A stretch of DNA of 64,000 bases from Nocardia sputorum (GCF_027924405.1 NZ_AP026978.1:1798001-1862000); one strand, 5' to 3'; positions 28,057 through 40,036 are shown, counted from the stretch's first letter. Notes: a model not told the origin generated them from the sequence alone. Numbers and translations: made by a program.

Positions 28057-29345
28057 TCGCGTCCAGCATGCTGGACACCCCGTCGCACTCTCGCTCGCTC
28101 CCGCTCGACCGGCCGCGCGCGAGCCGTTGGCGCCGCGGAGTCGTCGCGCTGTCCAGGGAGAAAGCCTCCGAAGGAGCCGCCGATCGCATCCTGCGGCGGT
28201 TCGGGCTCGCCATCGGCATCGCGGGGGTGATCGCCGCGATCGTCGAGTTGCCCGAGATCGCCGATCAGAGCCGCTTCGTGCCCGTCCGCTGGACGGTGGT
28301 GGAGGTGGTGCTGGCGTTCGGGCTGTTCCCGGTGCTCGCGGTCGTCTCGGTCGGCATGAGCCGGCGCGTGATCCAACGGGTGGCCGGTGCGGCCGCGATG
28401 AGTTTCCTCGGCGCGATGGCGGTGGTCCCCGTGGCATACGCTGTGCCGGATTCCGAAGGGGCGGCCTCGGTCTGGCTGTACCGGGTGCTGGCGCTGGGTG
28501 TGCTCGCGGCCGTGCTCGCTTGGCGGCCGCCGTTCGCCGTGACGTACCTGGTGGTGGGCGCGGCGTTCAGCGCGCTGGCGAATCTGGTCGTGCTGCGGGA
28601 GACCACCGCGCTCGCGTTGCTCGGCGATTTCGCCAGAGCGGCCGGGTTGAGCGCGCTGTTCCTGTGGTGCGTGGTCTATGCCAGAGCGGCGGCCGCGCGC
28701 GTGGATCGCGAGTCGGCGATCGAGAGCAGCCGCGCGGCGGCGGTCGCGGGCGCGGCGGCCCGGGAGCGGGAACGCGCGAGGTTCGCCGCGCTGATCCACG
28801 ACGCGGTGCTGTCCACCCTGCTGGACGCCTCGCGAGCCGGGACCGAATCGCCGGTGCTGCGCCGCCAGGCCGAACGCACCCTCGAACAACTCGACGAGTG
28901 CCGGGTGGCCGAGACCGAACCCGACCGCTTGGACGCGCAATCCGCGATCGGGTTCCTCCGCTCGGCCGTCCACGAGGTGAATCCCGGCATCAGGTTCACC
29001 ACACGGCGCTGGGCCGGGTTCGACGATCTCCACCTGCCGGTGGACGCAGCCAGCACGATCGCGGCCGCGCTGGCCGAGGCCGTGCGCAACAGTCTGCGGC
29101 ACGCCACCGTCGCCGGGCGGGAGGTGCGCCGCACCGTCACAGTGACGATCAGCGCCGGGGGAATCCGGGTGGTATTCCGGGACGACGGAGCGGGTTTCGA
29201 CCTGAGCGCGGTGCCCGTCGATCGGCTCGGCATCTCGGTGAGCATCCTCGGCCGCATGCGTCAGCTCGCCGGTGGCGCGGGGTTCGTGGAATCCGAACCT
29301 GGTGAGGGAACAACCGTGACGCTGGTGTGGGGCGGGAATGGCTGA
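28053..29345 (+). CDS. Membrane sensor histidine kinase (HisKA_3/HATPase type)
   Basis: The 430-residue kinase has about five or six membrane segments in residues 45-215, no large external domain, a dimerisation helix with the candidate phosphoacceptor His near residue 248 (FAALIHDAVLSTLL) and an ATPase domain with an N-box EAVRNSLRHA and G1 box DDGAGFDLS. It should phosphorylate the upstream response regulator. The start overlaps that gene by four bases and the stop overlaps the next gene by eight bases. Confidence 0.88.
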   Translation: MIASSMLDTPSHSRSLPLDRPRASRWRRGVVALSREKASEGAADRILRRFGLAIGIAGVIAAIVELPEIADQSRFVPVRWTVVEVVLAFGLFPVLAVVSVGMSRRVIQRVAGAAAMSFLGAMAVVPVAYAVPDSEGAASVWLYRVLALGVLAAVLAWRPPFAVTYLVVGAAFSALANLVVLRETTALALLGDFARAAGLSALFLWCVVYARAAAARVDRESAIESSRAAAVAGAAARERERARFAALIHDAVLSTLLDASRAGTESPVLRRQAERTLEQLDECRVAETEPDRLDAQSAIGFLRSAVHEVNPGIRFTTRRWAGFDDLHLPVDAASTIAAALAEAVRNSLRHATVAGREVRRTVTVTISAGGIRVVFRDDGAGFDLSAVPVDRLGISVSILGRMRQLAGGAGFVESEPGEGTTVTLVWGGNG

Positions 29346-30357
29346 GCCGGAAACCGAATTCGGGCTGCGCGATCTGCTCGGGCTGCGCGACCGCGCGGCT
29401 TGGCTGTTCCTGGTCGTGCTCGAAGCCACCATCGTGCTGTACATGATCCGGAACTTCTCGGAATCGCCGGTGGCCGCCGCCGTCGCGGCGCTGGTCGTGC
29501 TGGCGCTGGCCGGTGTCGTCGTACTGGTGGTACCTACCGATCCGCTGCCCTGGGCCGCGACCGTGTTCGTCGCCGCGTCCGGGCCGCTGGCCACGACCTT
29601 GACCTCGTTCGACGTCGAACACGGCTGGTCCAAGCAGGTGTGGACGGCGTTCGCCGCGTCGTATGTGCTCGCCGTGCTGGTGCTGCGCGGACGCTTGGCC
29701 GCCGCCTGGCTCGGTGTCGCCGGCATCGGCGTGGTGATCGCCGTGGTCGGCGTGGTGGCCGGGCTGCGGATCGGCGTCGTCGTCGGTTCGATCGTGCCGG
29801 TCGCCACGGTGGCGGGGGTCTCCCTGTTCGCGGCGATCATGCGGCCGACCCAGCGTTCGCTGCGGCTGCTGCGCGAGGAGGCGGCCATGCGCGCCGCCGC
29901 CGAGGCCGCGATGGCGGCGGAGAACTCCGAACGCACCCGTCAGCTGGCCCGGCTGGACGCGGTGGCGCGCCCGATCCTGGAACGTATCGCCGACGGCGCG
30001 GAACTCACCGCGGCGGAGCGGGAGCAATGCAGGCTCCTGGAAGCCGAACTGCGCGACGGCCTCCGGGCTCCGCAGCTGGCCACCGATCAACTCAGCAGCG
30101 CCGCTCGGGGCGCTCGCTCCCGCGGCGTCGAGGTGATCCTGCTCGACGACGGCGGCTTCGCGGGCGTGCCGCATCACGTGCGCAGGCAAGTGATCGACGC
30201 CGCCACCCGCGAACTGGACGCCGCGAACGACGGCTCGGTCACCGTCCGCATCCTCCCCGCGGGCCGGCGCATCCTGGCCACCGTCCTGGCCACCGCGTCC
30301 GACCGAGACCGCCGCACCGAGATCGACACCACCGGCGCGGTCACCGTCTCGACCTGA
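29338..30357 (+). CDS. Membrane protein resembling a degenerate histidine kinase
   Basis: The 339-residue protein has about six membrane segments in residues 18-165, a coiled helix (about 170-215) and a C-terminal segment QVIDAATRELDAANDGSVTVRILPAGRRI that follows the layout of an HATPase N-box region. The Asn is replaced and the glycine-rich G boxes are missing, so it probably cannot bind ATP. It overlaps the true kinase gene by eight bases. It may be a regulatory partner of the kinase, forming heterodimers or sensing a signal. Confidence 0.7.
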   Translation: MAEPETEFGLRDLLGLRDRAAWLFLVVLEATIVLYMIRNFSESPVAAAVAALVVLALAGVVVLVVPTDPLPWAATVFVAASGPLATTLTSFDVEHGWSKQVWTAFAASYVLAVLVLRGRLAAAWLGVAGIGVVIAVVGVVAGLRIGVVVGSIVPVATVAGVSLFAAIMRPTQRSLRLLREEAAMRAAAEAAMAAENSERTRQLARLDAVARPILERIADGAELTAAEREQCRLLEAELRDGLRAPQLATDQLSSAARGARSRGVEVILLDDGGFAGVPHHVRRQVIDAATRELDAANDGSVTVRILPAGRRILATVLATASDRDRRTEIDTTGAVTVST

Positions 30358-30389
30358 CGTGTCGGTGGGTCGTGGCATCGTTGCCTGCT

Positions 30390-31589
30390 ATGCGGAAGAT
30401 GGGTGCCGCGGCGGCACGGCGAACGGCTTTGGCGGCGCAGGGTTTCGGGATGCGCAGGCCCGGCCGCGCGACGCGGCGGACGGTGCTCGGTGTGCTGGAC
30501 CGGACCCAGCTGCTGCAACTGGATTCGGTGTCGGCGGTGGTGCGAGCGCATTACGCGCCGGTGTTCAGCCGCATCGGGTCCTACGATCGCACCCTGCTGG
30601 ATCAGGCGGCGTGGAGCAACGGCGCTCGGCGCCCGCGGGCACTCGTCGAGTACTGGGCACACGAGGCCGCGCTCATCCCGGTGGAGGACTGGCCGCTGCT
30701 GCGCTGGCGGATGCGGCGGTACGAGCACGGGCGCTGGTCGGGCATGCGCAAGGTGGTCGAGCGCAATCCGACCCTGGGCAAGGACATCCTGGACGTGATC
30801 ACGTCGGTGGGTGCGGCCACCGCCGGCGAAGTGGAGCGTCATTTGGAGCTGGACAAGCCGCGACCGAAGGGCTCCTGGTGGAATCTCAGCGATACGAAGA
30901 TGATCTGCGAGCAGCTCTTCGCGGCGGGCGCGCTGTCGGTGGCCACCCGTGTGGGATTCACCAGGCACTACGACTTGACCGAGCGGGTGCTGCCCGCGGA
31001 GGTGCTGTCCCGCGACGTCGCCGAAGCGGACGCCGTCCGTGAGCTGGTGCTGCGTGCCGCCACCGCGCACGGCATCGGCACCGAAGCGGACCTGCGCGAC
31101 TACTACCGGCTGCAGCGCGCACAGACCGAACCGGCCATCGCCGATCTGGTGGACGCGGGAGAGCTGATCCCGGTGGAGGTGGCGGGCTGGGAGAAACCGG
31201 CCTATCTGCGGGCTGGCGCCCCGACACCGCGCCGCGTCGAAGGGGCCGCGCTGCTGTGCCCGTTCGACCCGCTCATCTTCTTCCGCGCCCGCACGGAGCG
31301 CATCTTCGACTTCCACTACCGCATCGAGATCTACACCCCTGAACACAAACGGGTGCACGGCTATTACGTCTTCCCGTTCCTGCTCGACGGTGAACTCGTC
31401 GGTCGCGTCGACCTACGCGCGGAGCGTGCGAACGGCCGGTTGTGGGTCCCCGCCGCGTTCGCCGAACCCGGATACGACACTCCGGCCACCGCGCACGCTC
31501 TCGCAGGCGCGCTGCGCGAGATGGCCGATTGGCTCGAACTGGACGAGGTCGTCATCGGCGATCGCGGCAACCTCGCCGCGTTGCTGTAG
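30390..31589 (+). CDS. YcaQ-like DNA glycosylase / winged-helix protein
   Basis: The 399-residue protein belongs to the HTH_42 family of tandem winged-helix DNA glycosylases, of which E. coli YcaQ unhooks interstrand crosslinks and Streptomyces AlkX/AZL act on alkylated DNA. Family features are LLQLDSVSAVVRAHYAPVFSRIGSYD near the N-terminus, the HEAALIP motif (EYWAHEAALIP; a QxQ or related catalytic motif occurs here in characterised members) and CPFDPLIFFRARTERIFDFHYRIEIY at the C-terminus. It follows the two-component operon by 32 bases. Confidence 0.82.
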   Translation: MRKMGAAAARRTALAAQGFGMRRPGRATRRTVLGVLDRTQLLQLDSVSAVVRAHYAPVFSRIGSYDRTLLDQAAWSNGARRPRALVEYWAHEAALIPVEDWPLLRWRMRRYEHGRWSGMRKVVERNPTLGKDILDVITSVGAATAGEVERHLELDKPRPKGSWWNLSDTKMICEQLFAAGALSVATRVGFTRHYDLTERVLPAEVLSRDVAEADAVRELVLRAATAHGIGTEADLRDYYRLQRAQTEPAIADLVDAGELIPVEVAGWEKPAYLRAGAPTPRRVEGAALLCPFDPLIFFRARTERIFDFHYRIEIYTPEHKRVHGYYVFPFLLDGELVGRVDLRAERANGRLWVPAAFAEPGYDTPATAHALAGALREMADWLELDEVVIGDRGNLAALL

Positions 31590-31600
31590 GCGCGACTGGG

Positions 31601-32044
31601 TCAGCTGTCGCGTTTGGGCCCGTACCCGCGCATCTGGTCGCGCAAAGCCCCGTGGACGGCGCTGGACAGCCACGAGTTCAGGGACTGACCGCTCTGTGCC
31701 GCAGCCTCTTCCGCACGCGCCTTCATCTGCTCCACCAGTCGCAGCGTGACCCTGCTGATGTCTCCGGTCATCTCCTCGAAGGTGGGCGGCTCGTCACCCA
31801 CCGTGCTCTTGCGCACATCGATGGACGCGTCGGTGCCGTCGACCGACACGTGCACCGTTCGGTCGCCGAGTGCGGCGCTGACCTCGGCGGCGAGGTCCGA
31901 CAGCGCGGCGAGCAGCACCAGGCGGGCAGGCCCCTCCGTCGCAGCGGCCAGGGCCGTCGCCGTGGCCTGCGTCTTCTCGTCGCCGAGCGCCGCGGCGGCG
32001 ATCAGGTTCTCGCGCAGCCGGCTGGTGTACTTGGACAAATCCAT
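31601..32044 (-). CDS. HicB-like antitoxin/RHH protein
   Basis: The 147-residue protein has an N-terminal HicB-like region and a C-terminal ribbon-helix-helix segment (LRLVEQMKARAEEAAAQSGQSLNSWLSSAVHGAL). No HicA or other toxin gene is visible beside it, so it may be a solitary regulator. Two direct repeats TGACGCCA lie at its start codon and could be its own operator. It is divergent from dapA. The C-terminus GYGPKRDS resembles that of related orphan antitoxins. Confidence 0.75.
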   Translation of the reverse strand: MDLSKYTSRLRENLIAAAALGDEKTQATATALAAATEGPARLVLLAALSDLAAEVSAALGDRTVHVSVDGTDASIDVRKSTVGDEPPTFEEMTGDISRVTLRLVEQMKARAEEAAAQSGQSLNSWLSSAVHGALRDQMRGYGPKRDS

Positions 32045-32062
32045 GACGCCAGTGTGACGCCA
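32044..32062. promoter_or_regulatory. Direct repeats TGACGCCA at the HicB-like gene start
   Basis: TGACGCCA occurs at 32044-32051 and again at 32055-32062, an 11-base (one helical turn) spacing. A related inverted copy (TGGCATCA) is at 32089-32096. RHH proteins often bind such spaced repeats, and the first copy overlaps the gene's start codon, so autoregulation is plausible. Confidence 0.45.
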
Positions 32063-32069
32063 TAATTGA

Positions 32070-35086
<3,017 letters not shown>

Positions 35087-35101
35087 CCATCCCCGCAACG
35101 A

Positions 35102-35134
35102 AAAGCGCCGGGCAGCTCAGCTGCCCGGCGCTTT
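35102..35134. terminator. Near-perfect palindromic hairpin between convergent genes
   Basis: AAAGCGCCGGGCAGCT (35102-35117) pairs with AGCTGCCCGGCGCTTT (35119-35134). It lies between the rnj stop and the stop of the lipoprotein gene on the other strand, so it can terminate both transcripts; A-runs and T-runs flank it on both sides. Confidence 0.85.
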
Positions 35135-35149
35135 CCACGCGGTAGTGGA

Positions 35150-35707
35150 TTACTCCTGGCAGGCCGCGGACTCGATCTTCGCGCTCTTGACGATGTTGCA
35201 GGCGAAGGTGTGGTCGACTTTCCACTGGCCGCCCTCGGACACGAACTGGATGAACGCGTCGTCCACCGGGGTGCCGTCGATGGTGACCTTGGCGTCGGCC
35301 TTGAGTTTGCCGTCCTTCGGGTCGCCCACGTTGGTGACCTCGACGGTGACCTTCTGCTTCTTCGCGGCGTCGACGAGGTTGGCGACCAGGTAGGGATCCT
35401 GCTCGGCGGCCTGGATCCAGCTGATCTTCTCCGCGTTCGGCACGTTCGGATCGAACGCCTTCTGCAGCCGTTCGTTCAGCTGCTGCACGGAGGGCTTGGC
35501 CAGGGCGGGCGAGGACGGTGTGGTCGGCGCCGAGCCGGCCTCCTTGTCGCCCTTGTCCGAGCCGCCCTCCAGCTCACCCGCCGCGTGGCTGGGATTGGCG
35601 CTGGTGCTCGGAGACGAGGAGTCGTCGTTGGAGGCGCAGGCGCTCAGCGAGCAGGCCAGTGCGGTGAGGACGACGGCCACGGTGGTCCGGAAAGTGCGGT
35701 GCTTCAC
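35150..35707 (-). CDS. Lipoprotein with MTB12-like C-terminal domain
   Basis: The 185-residue precursor has a signal peptide ending in the lipobox LSAC near residue 24, then a Ser/Gly-rich linker and a C-terminal domain of the MTB12 (CFP-2) type: LNERLQKAFDPNVPNAEKISWIQAAEQDPYLVANLVDAAKK and a conserved strand DAFIQFVSEGGQWKVDHTFAC. The family is secreted or cell-wall attached, of unknown function, and immunogenic in M. tuberculosis. The GTG start with GAAGGAAAC upstream is preferred; an ATG at 35737 overlaps the stop of the next gene. Confidence 0.83.
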   Translation of the reverse strand: MKHRTFRTTVAVVLTALACSLSACASNDDSSSPSTSANPSHAAGELEGGSDKGDKEAGSAPTTPSSPALAKPSVQQLNERLQKAFDPNVPNAEKISWIQAAEQDPYLVANLVDAAKKQKVTVEVTNVGDPKDGKLKADAKVTIDGTPVDDAFIQFVSEGGQWKVDHTFACNIVKSAKIESAACQE

Positions 35708-35736
35708 GTTGTTTCCTTCGACTCGAAGTCCGGGCA

Positions 35737-36117
35737 TCAGCCGTGGTTGGACGTGCAGTTCCAGTGCACGATGTAGGCATCGGAATCGTTGTGCGCCAGC
35801 GCCTGGCCTTGCGCGCTGCGCCGCGACGAGGCATACCCCCAGCTCCAGGTACCGGTGCCGCTGGAGTACGCCACGGCGCCGCAGCCGTTGCGGAACCAGA
35901 CCACCGACTGGCAGTCCGCCGCGCCGCAGGAGCTGATGGCGCGCTGCTGTGCGGCAGACGAGTTCGGGTAGTCGTAGGAGTACCCGATCAAACCGGTGGA
36001 GGTGGACAGCGCGATCGCGCCGTAGTTGTTGGTGTAAGCGTTCGCGGCGGGCGCGCTGACAGCCAGCGCGGCACCTGCCGCCGCGAGCGCGGCCACACCG
36101 GTAGCAAACTTCTTCAC
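35737..36117 (-). CDS. Secreted DUF4189 protein
   Basis: The 126-residue precursor has a Sec signal peptide (cleavage expected at ANA-Y near residue 27) and a mature domain with four cysteines in two pairs (SSCGAADCQSVVWFRNGCGAVAY and WNC), typical of DUF4189. It has the YGAIALSTSTG start and ends HNDSDAYIVHWNC. The function is unknown; related proteins are secreted in actinobacteria. GTG at 36117 is chosen with AAGGGG upstream. It precedes the lipoprotein gene closely. Confidence 0.8.
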   Translation of the reverse strand: MKKFATGVAALAAAGAALAVSAPAANAYTNNYGAIALSTSTGLIGYSYDYPNSSAAQQRAISSCGAADCQSVVWFRNGCGAVAYSSGTGTWSWGYASSRRSAQGQALAHNDSDAYIVHWNCTSNHG

Positions 36118-36533
36118 GAGGATTTGCCCCTTCTTGTCATAAGGCCCACGACCCGATGGACCGAGTGACAAGGTACAGAGCCGACCTTCATTACGCTAGC
36201 CGGAGATTTCCCGGCAGAGGGAGACGCGAACACCGTGCTAGGGGCGCGCGTTGCCGGTATAGAGCCAAGTGTGGCCAACGGCCCCGCCTCCCGCAACCGG
36301 GGCGCAGGGGTTTCCGTCGCCCGTGTCAGCGGCGAATCTCGATGAAGCACAACGTCATTGCGTGCCGGTCGGCACAAGCCGAGTGTGGCACGTCCTCGGT
36401 TCTCGTGGCCCGCCTGGCGTCGCCGGAGAAATCCCCGCGTGGACCGCCGGGGTGGCGCCGCGGTCGCGGTGACCGCGGGGCGTCGTGCCGCACGGCGTCG
36501 ACGCATGGCGGTCGGTATGTTCGGGGAGTGACT
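36118..36533. other. Divergent intergenic region before the TIGR03085 gene
   Basis: Divergent promoter region of the DUF4189 gene and the 36534 gene. No RNA gene or confident promoter was found. Open frames across it lack family features. Confidence 0.35.
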
Positions 36534-37151
36534 ATGGCACAGCGGGAACGCCGGGGGCTCGTGGAAGCGATGGAGGCGGCGGGTCCGGACGCGCGCACGC
36601 TCTGCGGTGCGTGGACGGTGCGAGATTTGGCCGCTCATCTGGTGGTTCGCGAACGGCGGCCCGATGCCGCGCCGGGCATCCTGCTGAAGCCGTTCGCCCG
36701 GTATCTCGAGCGGGTGCAAGCGAAGGCGGCGCGTAAGCCCTTCCCCGAACTGCTGGAACAGGTGCGGACCGGTCCGCCGTGGTGGTCGCCGCTGCGGCCG
36801 GTGGACGCGGTCGTCAATCTGTCCGAGATGTTCGTCCATCACGAGGACGTGCGCCGCGCCGAACCCGGTTGGCAGCCACGCGAACTGACCGCCGCCGACG
36901 AGGACCAGCTGTGGTCGGTCCTGCGGAAGATGGCCAAGATGGCCTACCGCAAGGCGCCGGTCACCGTCGAACTCGCGACGCCGGACGGCAGGCGCACGGT
37001 GGTGCGGTCGGCGTCCGACGAGGTGGTCACGCTGACCGGAAAGCCGTCGGAACTGGTGCTGCACGCCTTCGGCCGGGACGAAGTCCGGCTGGAGACCGCC
37101 GGATCCCCGGAGGCCGTCCGGGCGGTGTTCGAAGCGGACCGTTCGGTCTGA
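36534..37151 (+). CDS. TIGR03085/maleylpyruvate-isomerase-like protein
   Basis: The 205-residue protein belongs to the DinB-like four-helix family that includes mycothiol-dependent maleylpyruvate isomerases. The metal-binding pattern is visible: WTVRDLAAHLVVRERRPDA near residue 22 and EMFVHHEDVRRAEPGW near residue 102, with His in both. The actual role in this subfamily is unknown. GGGGAG precedes the ATG. It lies directly upstream of ftsK, as in some mycobacteria. Confidence 0.85.
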   Translation: MAQRERRGLVEAMEAAGPDARTLCGAWTVRDLAAHLVVRERRPDAAPGILLKPFARYLERVQAKAARKPFPELLEQVRTGPPWWSPLRPVDAVVNLSEMFVHHEDVRRAEPGWQPRELTAADEDQLWSVLRKMAKMAYRKAPVTVELATPDGRRTVVRSASDEVVTLTGKPSELVLHAFGRDEVRLETAGSPEAVRAVFEADRSV

Positions 37152-37155
37152 TAAT

Positions 37156-37190
37156 CGCCCGTCGCCCCGGGCCGCAGAGGCCGACGGGCG
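37156..37190 (+). terminator. Hairpin between 36534 gene and ftsK
   Basis: CGCCCGTCG (37156-37164) pairs with CGACGGGCG (37182-37190) around a 17-base loop, five bases after the stop codon. There is no T-run. It is a likely terminator. Confidence 0.5.
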
Positions 37191-37267
37191 GCGAAAAGCC
37201 GCCAGAGGCGCGACGGTGCCAGTGTTGCGGATGGTCCGGATGGGGCGATTGCGGCTAGCCTGGGGCC

Positions 37268-39862
37268 ATGGCAGGTAAGTCCCGCAGCACCACGACGACT
37301 CGGGCGCGGGCGGGATCGGCGCGGGGGAGGACCACCACGGCGCGGTCTCGCGCGGCCACGCCCCGTGCCGCGGCGCCCAGAGCGACCGCCACCCCCCGCA
37401 GGCGCGCCCCGGCCCGGCGCCCGGCGCGCCGTCCGTCGAACACGGCTCCGCTCGCGGTCATCACACGCGGTATCGGCAGCGGCTGGACCATGCTGGCCCG
37501 CGGACTCGGCGCGACCACCCGGACGTTGAGCCGCGCGGGCGAGATCGAGCACGGGCATCGGCGCGACGGCATCGCGCTGGCGCTGATCGCCCTGAGCGCC
37601 GTGATCGCGGCGGCGGTCTGGTTGTCGGCAGGCGGGCCGGTCGGCCACTGGGTCGAGGACGTGATCCGCGCGATCTCCGGATCGGCGTCCGCGGGACTGC
37701 CGTTCGTCGCCTCCGGGATCGCCGTCGTCCTGATGCGGACCGAACCGCGCCCCGAGATCCGGCCGCGGCTGGTGCTCGGCGGCCTGCTGATCGGCTTGCC
37801 GATCCTCGGACTGTGGCACATCGCCGCGGGCGCTCCCACCGACGCGCACGGACGTTCCCGCGCGGCCGGTTTCGTCGGCTTCGTGACCGGCGGGCCGCTG
37901 ACCAACGGCCTCACCGCCTGGCTCTCGGTCCCGATCCTGCTGCTGGCCATCGTCTTCGGCGCGCTGCTGGTGACCGGGACCACGGTGCGCGAGGTGCCCG
38001 CCAAGCTGCGGCGTTACCTCGGCACCGAGACCGGTGGCGACGACTACGGCGAATTCGACGGCGATTACCGGGACTACGATCCGGCCAACTACGACGCCGA
38101 CGGTTTCCCGGTGCACCGCGCCACCACCAAGCGGCGCGGTCGCACGCCGGCGGAGAACTACCCGCCCGACGAGTTCGGCGACCCCGACGCGGTCACCGAA
38201 GCGCTCGGTGAACCGCCGCTGCGCGACGCCAAGCAGATCGCGGTCGAAGAACCCGCGCCGAAACCGAGGCCGAAGAAGCAGCGTCCCGCCGCGGTGGTGG
38301 AGGATCAGACGCCACCGCCACCGCCGCCGCAGCAGCTGGAGTTCGTCGCCGATCGCGAGGTCGAAGGCGACTACACCCTGCCGCCGTTGTCGCTGCTCAC
38401 CGACGGGGATCCGCCGAAGAAACGCAGCGCCGCCAACGAATCGATGATCGAGGCGATCACCGAGGTGCTGGTGCAGTTCAAGATCGACGCCGCGGTGACC
38501 GGCTTCGTGCGGGGCCCGACGGTCACCCGCTACGAGGTCGAACTCGGGCCCGGCGTGAAGGTCGAGAAGATCACCGCGCTGGCCCGCAACATCGCCTACG
38601 CCGTCGCGACGGAGAACGTCCGGCTGCTCGCGCCGATCCCCGGCAAGTCCGCCGTCGGCATCGAGGTGCCCAACGCCGACCGCGAGCTGGTCCGGCTGGC
38701 CGACGTGCTCAAGGCGCCCAGTACCCGCACCGACCACCACCCGCTGGTGATCGGCCTGGGCAAGAACATCGAGGGCGAGTTCGTCTCGGCGAATCTGGCC
38801 AAGATGCCGCACCTGCTCGTCGCGGGGTCCACCGGTTCGGGTAAGTCCAGCTTCGTGAACTCGATGCTGGTGTCCTTGCTGCAGCGAGCCACGCCGGACG
38901 AAGTCCGGATGATCCTCATCGACCCGAAGATGGTGGAACTCACTCCGTACGAGGGCATCCCGCACCTGATCACGCCCATCATCACCCAGCCGAAGAAGGC
39001 CGCGGCCGCGCTGGCCTGGCTCGTCGAGGAGATGGAGCAGCGCTATCAGGACATGCAGGCCAACAAGGTGCGCCACATCGACGACTTCAACAAGAAGGTG
39101 AAGTCGGGCGCGATCACCGCGCCGCTGGGCAGCGAACGGGTGTACCGGCCCTACCCGTACATCCTGGCCATCGTCGACGAGCTGGCCGATCTGATGATGA
39201 CCGCTCCGCGCGACGTGGAAGACGCCATCGTCCGCATCACCCAGAAGGCCCGTGCGGCCGGGATCCATCTCGTGCTGGCCACGCAGCGGCCGTCGGTGGA
39301 CGTGGTGACCGGTCTGATCAAGACCAACGTGCCCTCCCGCCTGGCCTTCGCGACCTCATCGCTGACCGACTCCCGCGTCATCCTCGACCAGCCCGGCGCG
39401 GAGAAGCTGATCGGCATGGGCGACGGCTTGTTCCTGCCGATGGGGGCGGGCAAGCCGACCCGGTTGCAGGGCGCGTTCATCAGCGACGAGGAGATCCACG
39501 CCGTCGTCGACTTCACCAAGAACCAGGCCGAGCCGGAGTATCAAGAGGGCGTGACCGCGGCGAAGCCGGGCGAGAAGAAGGACGTCGATCCCGACATCGG
39601 CGACGATCTCGACGTCTTCCTGCAGGCGGTGGAACTCGTGGTCACCTCGCAGTTCGGCTCGACGTCCATGCTGCAGCGCAAGCTGCGCGTCGGCTTCGCC
39701 AAGGCAGGACGGCTGATGGACCTCATGGAGACCCGCGGCGTGGTCGGTCCCAGCGAGGGCTCCAAGGCGCGCGACGTGCTCGTGAAACCCGATGAGCTGG
39801 ACGGGCTCCTGTGGTCGATCCGCGGTGGCGGGGAGGACGGCGGCTCCGAGCCGCCGGAGTGA
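37268..39862 (+). CDS. ftsK: DNA translocase FtsK
   Basis: FtsK pumps DNA through the division septum. The 864-residue protein has a basic N-terminal tail (about 1-75), four membrane segments (about 98-120, 137-156, 167-187 and 214-240), a linker rich in Pro and acidic residues, and a motor domain with Walker A GSTGSGKS near residue 520, Walker B ILAIVDELADLMM near 640, and a C-terminal gamma winged helix that recognises KOPS (FGSTSMLQRKLRVGFAKAGRLMDLME). It converges on an unusual tRNA gene. Confidence 0.97.
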   Translation: MAGKSRSTTTTRARAGSARGRTTTARSRAATPRAAAPRATATPRRRAPARRPARRPSNTAPLAVITRGIGSGWTMLARGLGATTRTLSRAGEIEHGHRRDGIALALIALSAVIAAAVWLSAGGPVGHWVEDVIRAISGSASAGLPFVASGIAVVLMRTEPRPEIRPRLVLGGLLIGLPILGLWHIAAGAPTDAHGRSRAAGFVGFVTGGPLTNGLTAWLSVPILLLAIVFGALLVTGTTVREVPAKLRRYLGTETGGDDYGEFDGDYRDYDPANYDADGFPVHRATTKRRGRTPAENYPPDEFGDPDAVTEALGEPPLRDAKQIAVEEPAPKPRPKKQRPAAVVEDQTPPPPPPQQLEFVADREVEGDYTLPPLSLLTDGDPPKKRSAANESMIEAITEVLVQFKIDAAVTGFVRGPTVTRYEVELGPGVKVEKITALARNIAYAVATENVRLLAPIPGKSAVGIEVPNADRELVRLADVLKAPSTRTDHHPLVIGLGKNIEGEFVSANLAKMPHLLVAGSTGSGKSSFVNSMLVSLLQRATPDEVRMILIDPKMVELTPYEGIPHLITPIITQPKKAAAALAWLVEEMEQRYQDMQANKVRHIDDFNKKVKSGAITAPLGSERVYRPYPYILAIVDELADLMMTAPRDVEDAIVRITQKARAAGIHLVLATQRPSVDVVTGLIKTNVPSRLAFATSSLTDSRVILDQPGAEKLIGMGDGLFLPMGAGKPTRLQGAFISDEEIHAVVDFTKNQAEPEYQEGVTAAKPGEKKDVDPDIGDDLDVFLQAVELVVTSQFGSTSMLQRKLRVGFAKAGRLMDLMETRGVVGPSEGSKARDVLVKPDELDGLLWSIRGGGEDGGSEPPE

Positions 39863-39868
39863 TCCGGC

Positions 39869-39945
39869 TGGTTCCCTCGGCGAGATTCGAACTCGCATCT
39901 CCCGGAATCTAGGTCCGGCGCCTCTACCGATTGGGCTACGAGGGA
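39869..39945 (-). tRNA. Unusual class-I tRNA, anticodon UAG (Leu by codon)
   Basis: The cloverleaf has a perfect 7-bp acceptor stem (TCCCTCG with CGAGGGA), a perfect 5-bp T-stem with TTCGAAT loop, and an encoded CCA. The anticodon loop reads CCTAGAT, giving UAG (plus-strand 39909-39911), but position 33 is C instead of the near-universal U. The variable loop is short, whereas bacterial tRNA-Leu normally has a long variable arm. It is either a special tRNA or a pseudo-tRNA. If the frame were shifted one base the anticodon would be CUA. Confidence 0.7.
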
Positions 39946-39971
39946 TCGGGTCGGGTTTCGACCGCACGAAA

Positions 39972-40011
39972 AAGGGGTCACTCCCGGCGATTCGCCGCGG
40001 AGTGACCCCTT
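39972..40011 (-). terminator. Hairpin downstream of the small gene at 40150
   Basis: AAGGGGTCACTCC (39972-39984) pairs with GGAGTGACCCCTT (39999-40011) with a 14-base loop containing a small inner stem. It sits just after the stop of the 37-residue gene on the minus strand and before the tRNA, so it likely ends that transcript. A short A/T run flanks it. Confidence 0.7.
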
Positions 40012-40036
40012 CGATACAGGTCTGGGAAAGACGAGA

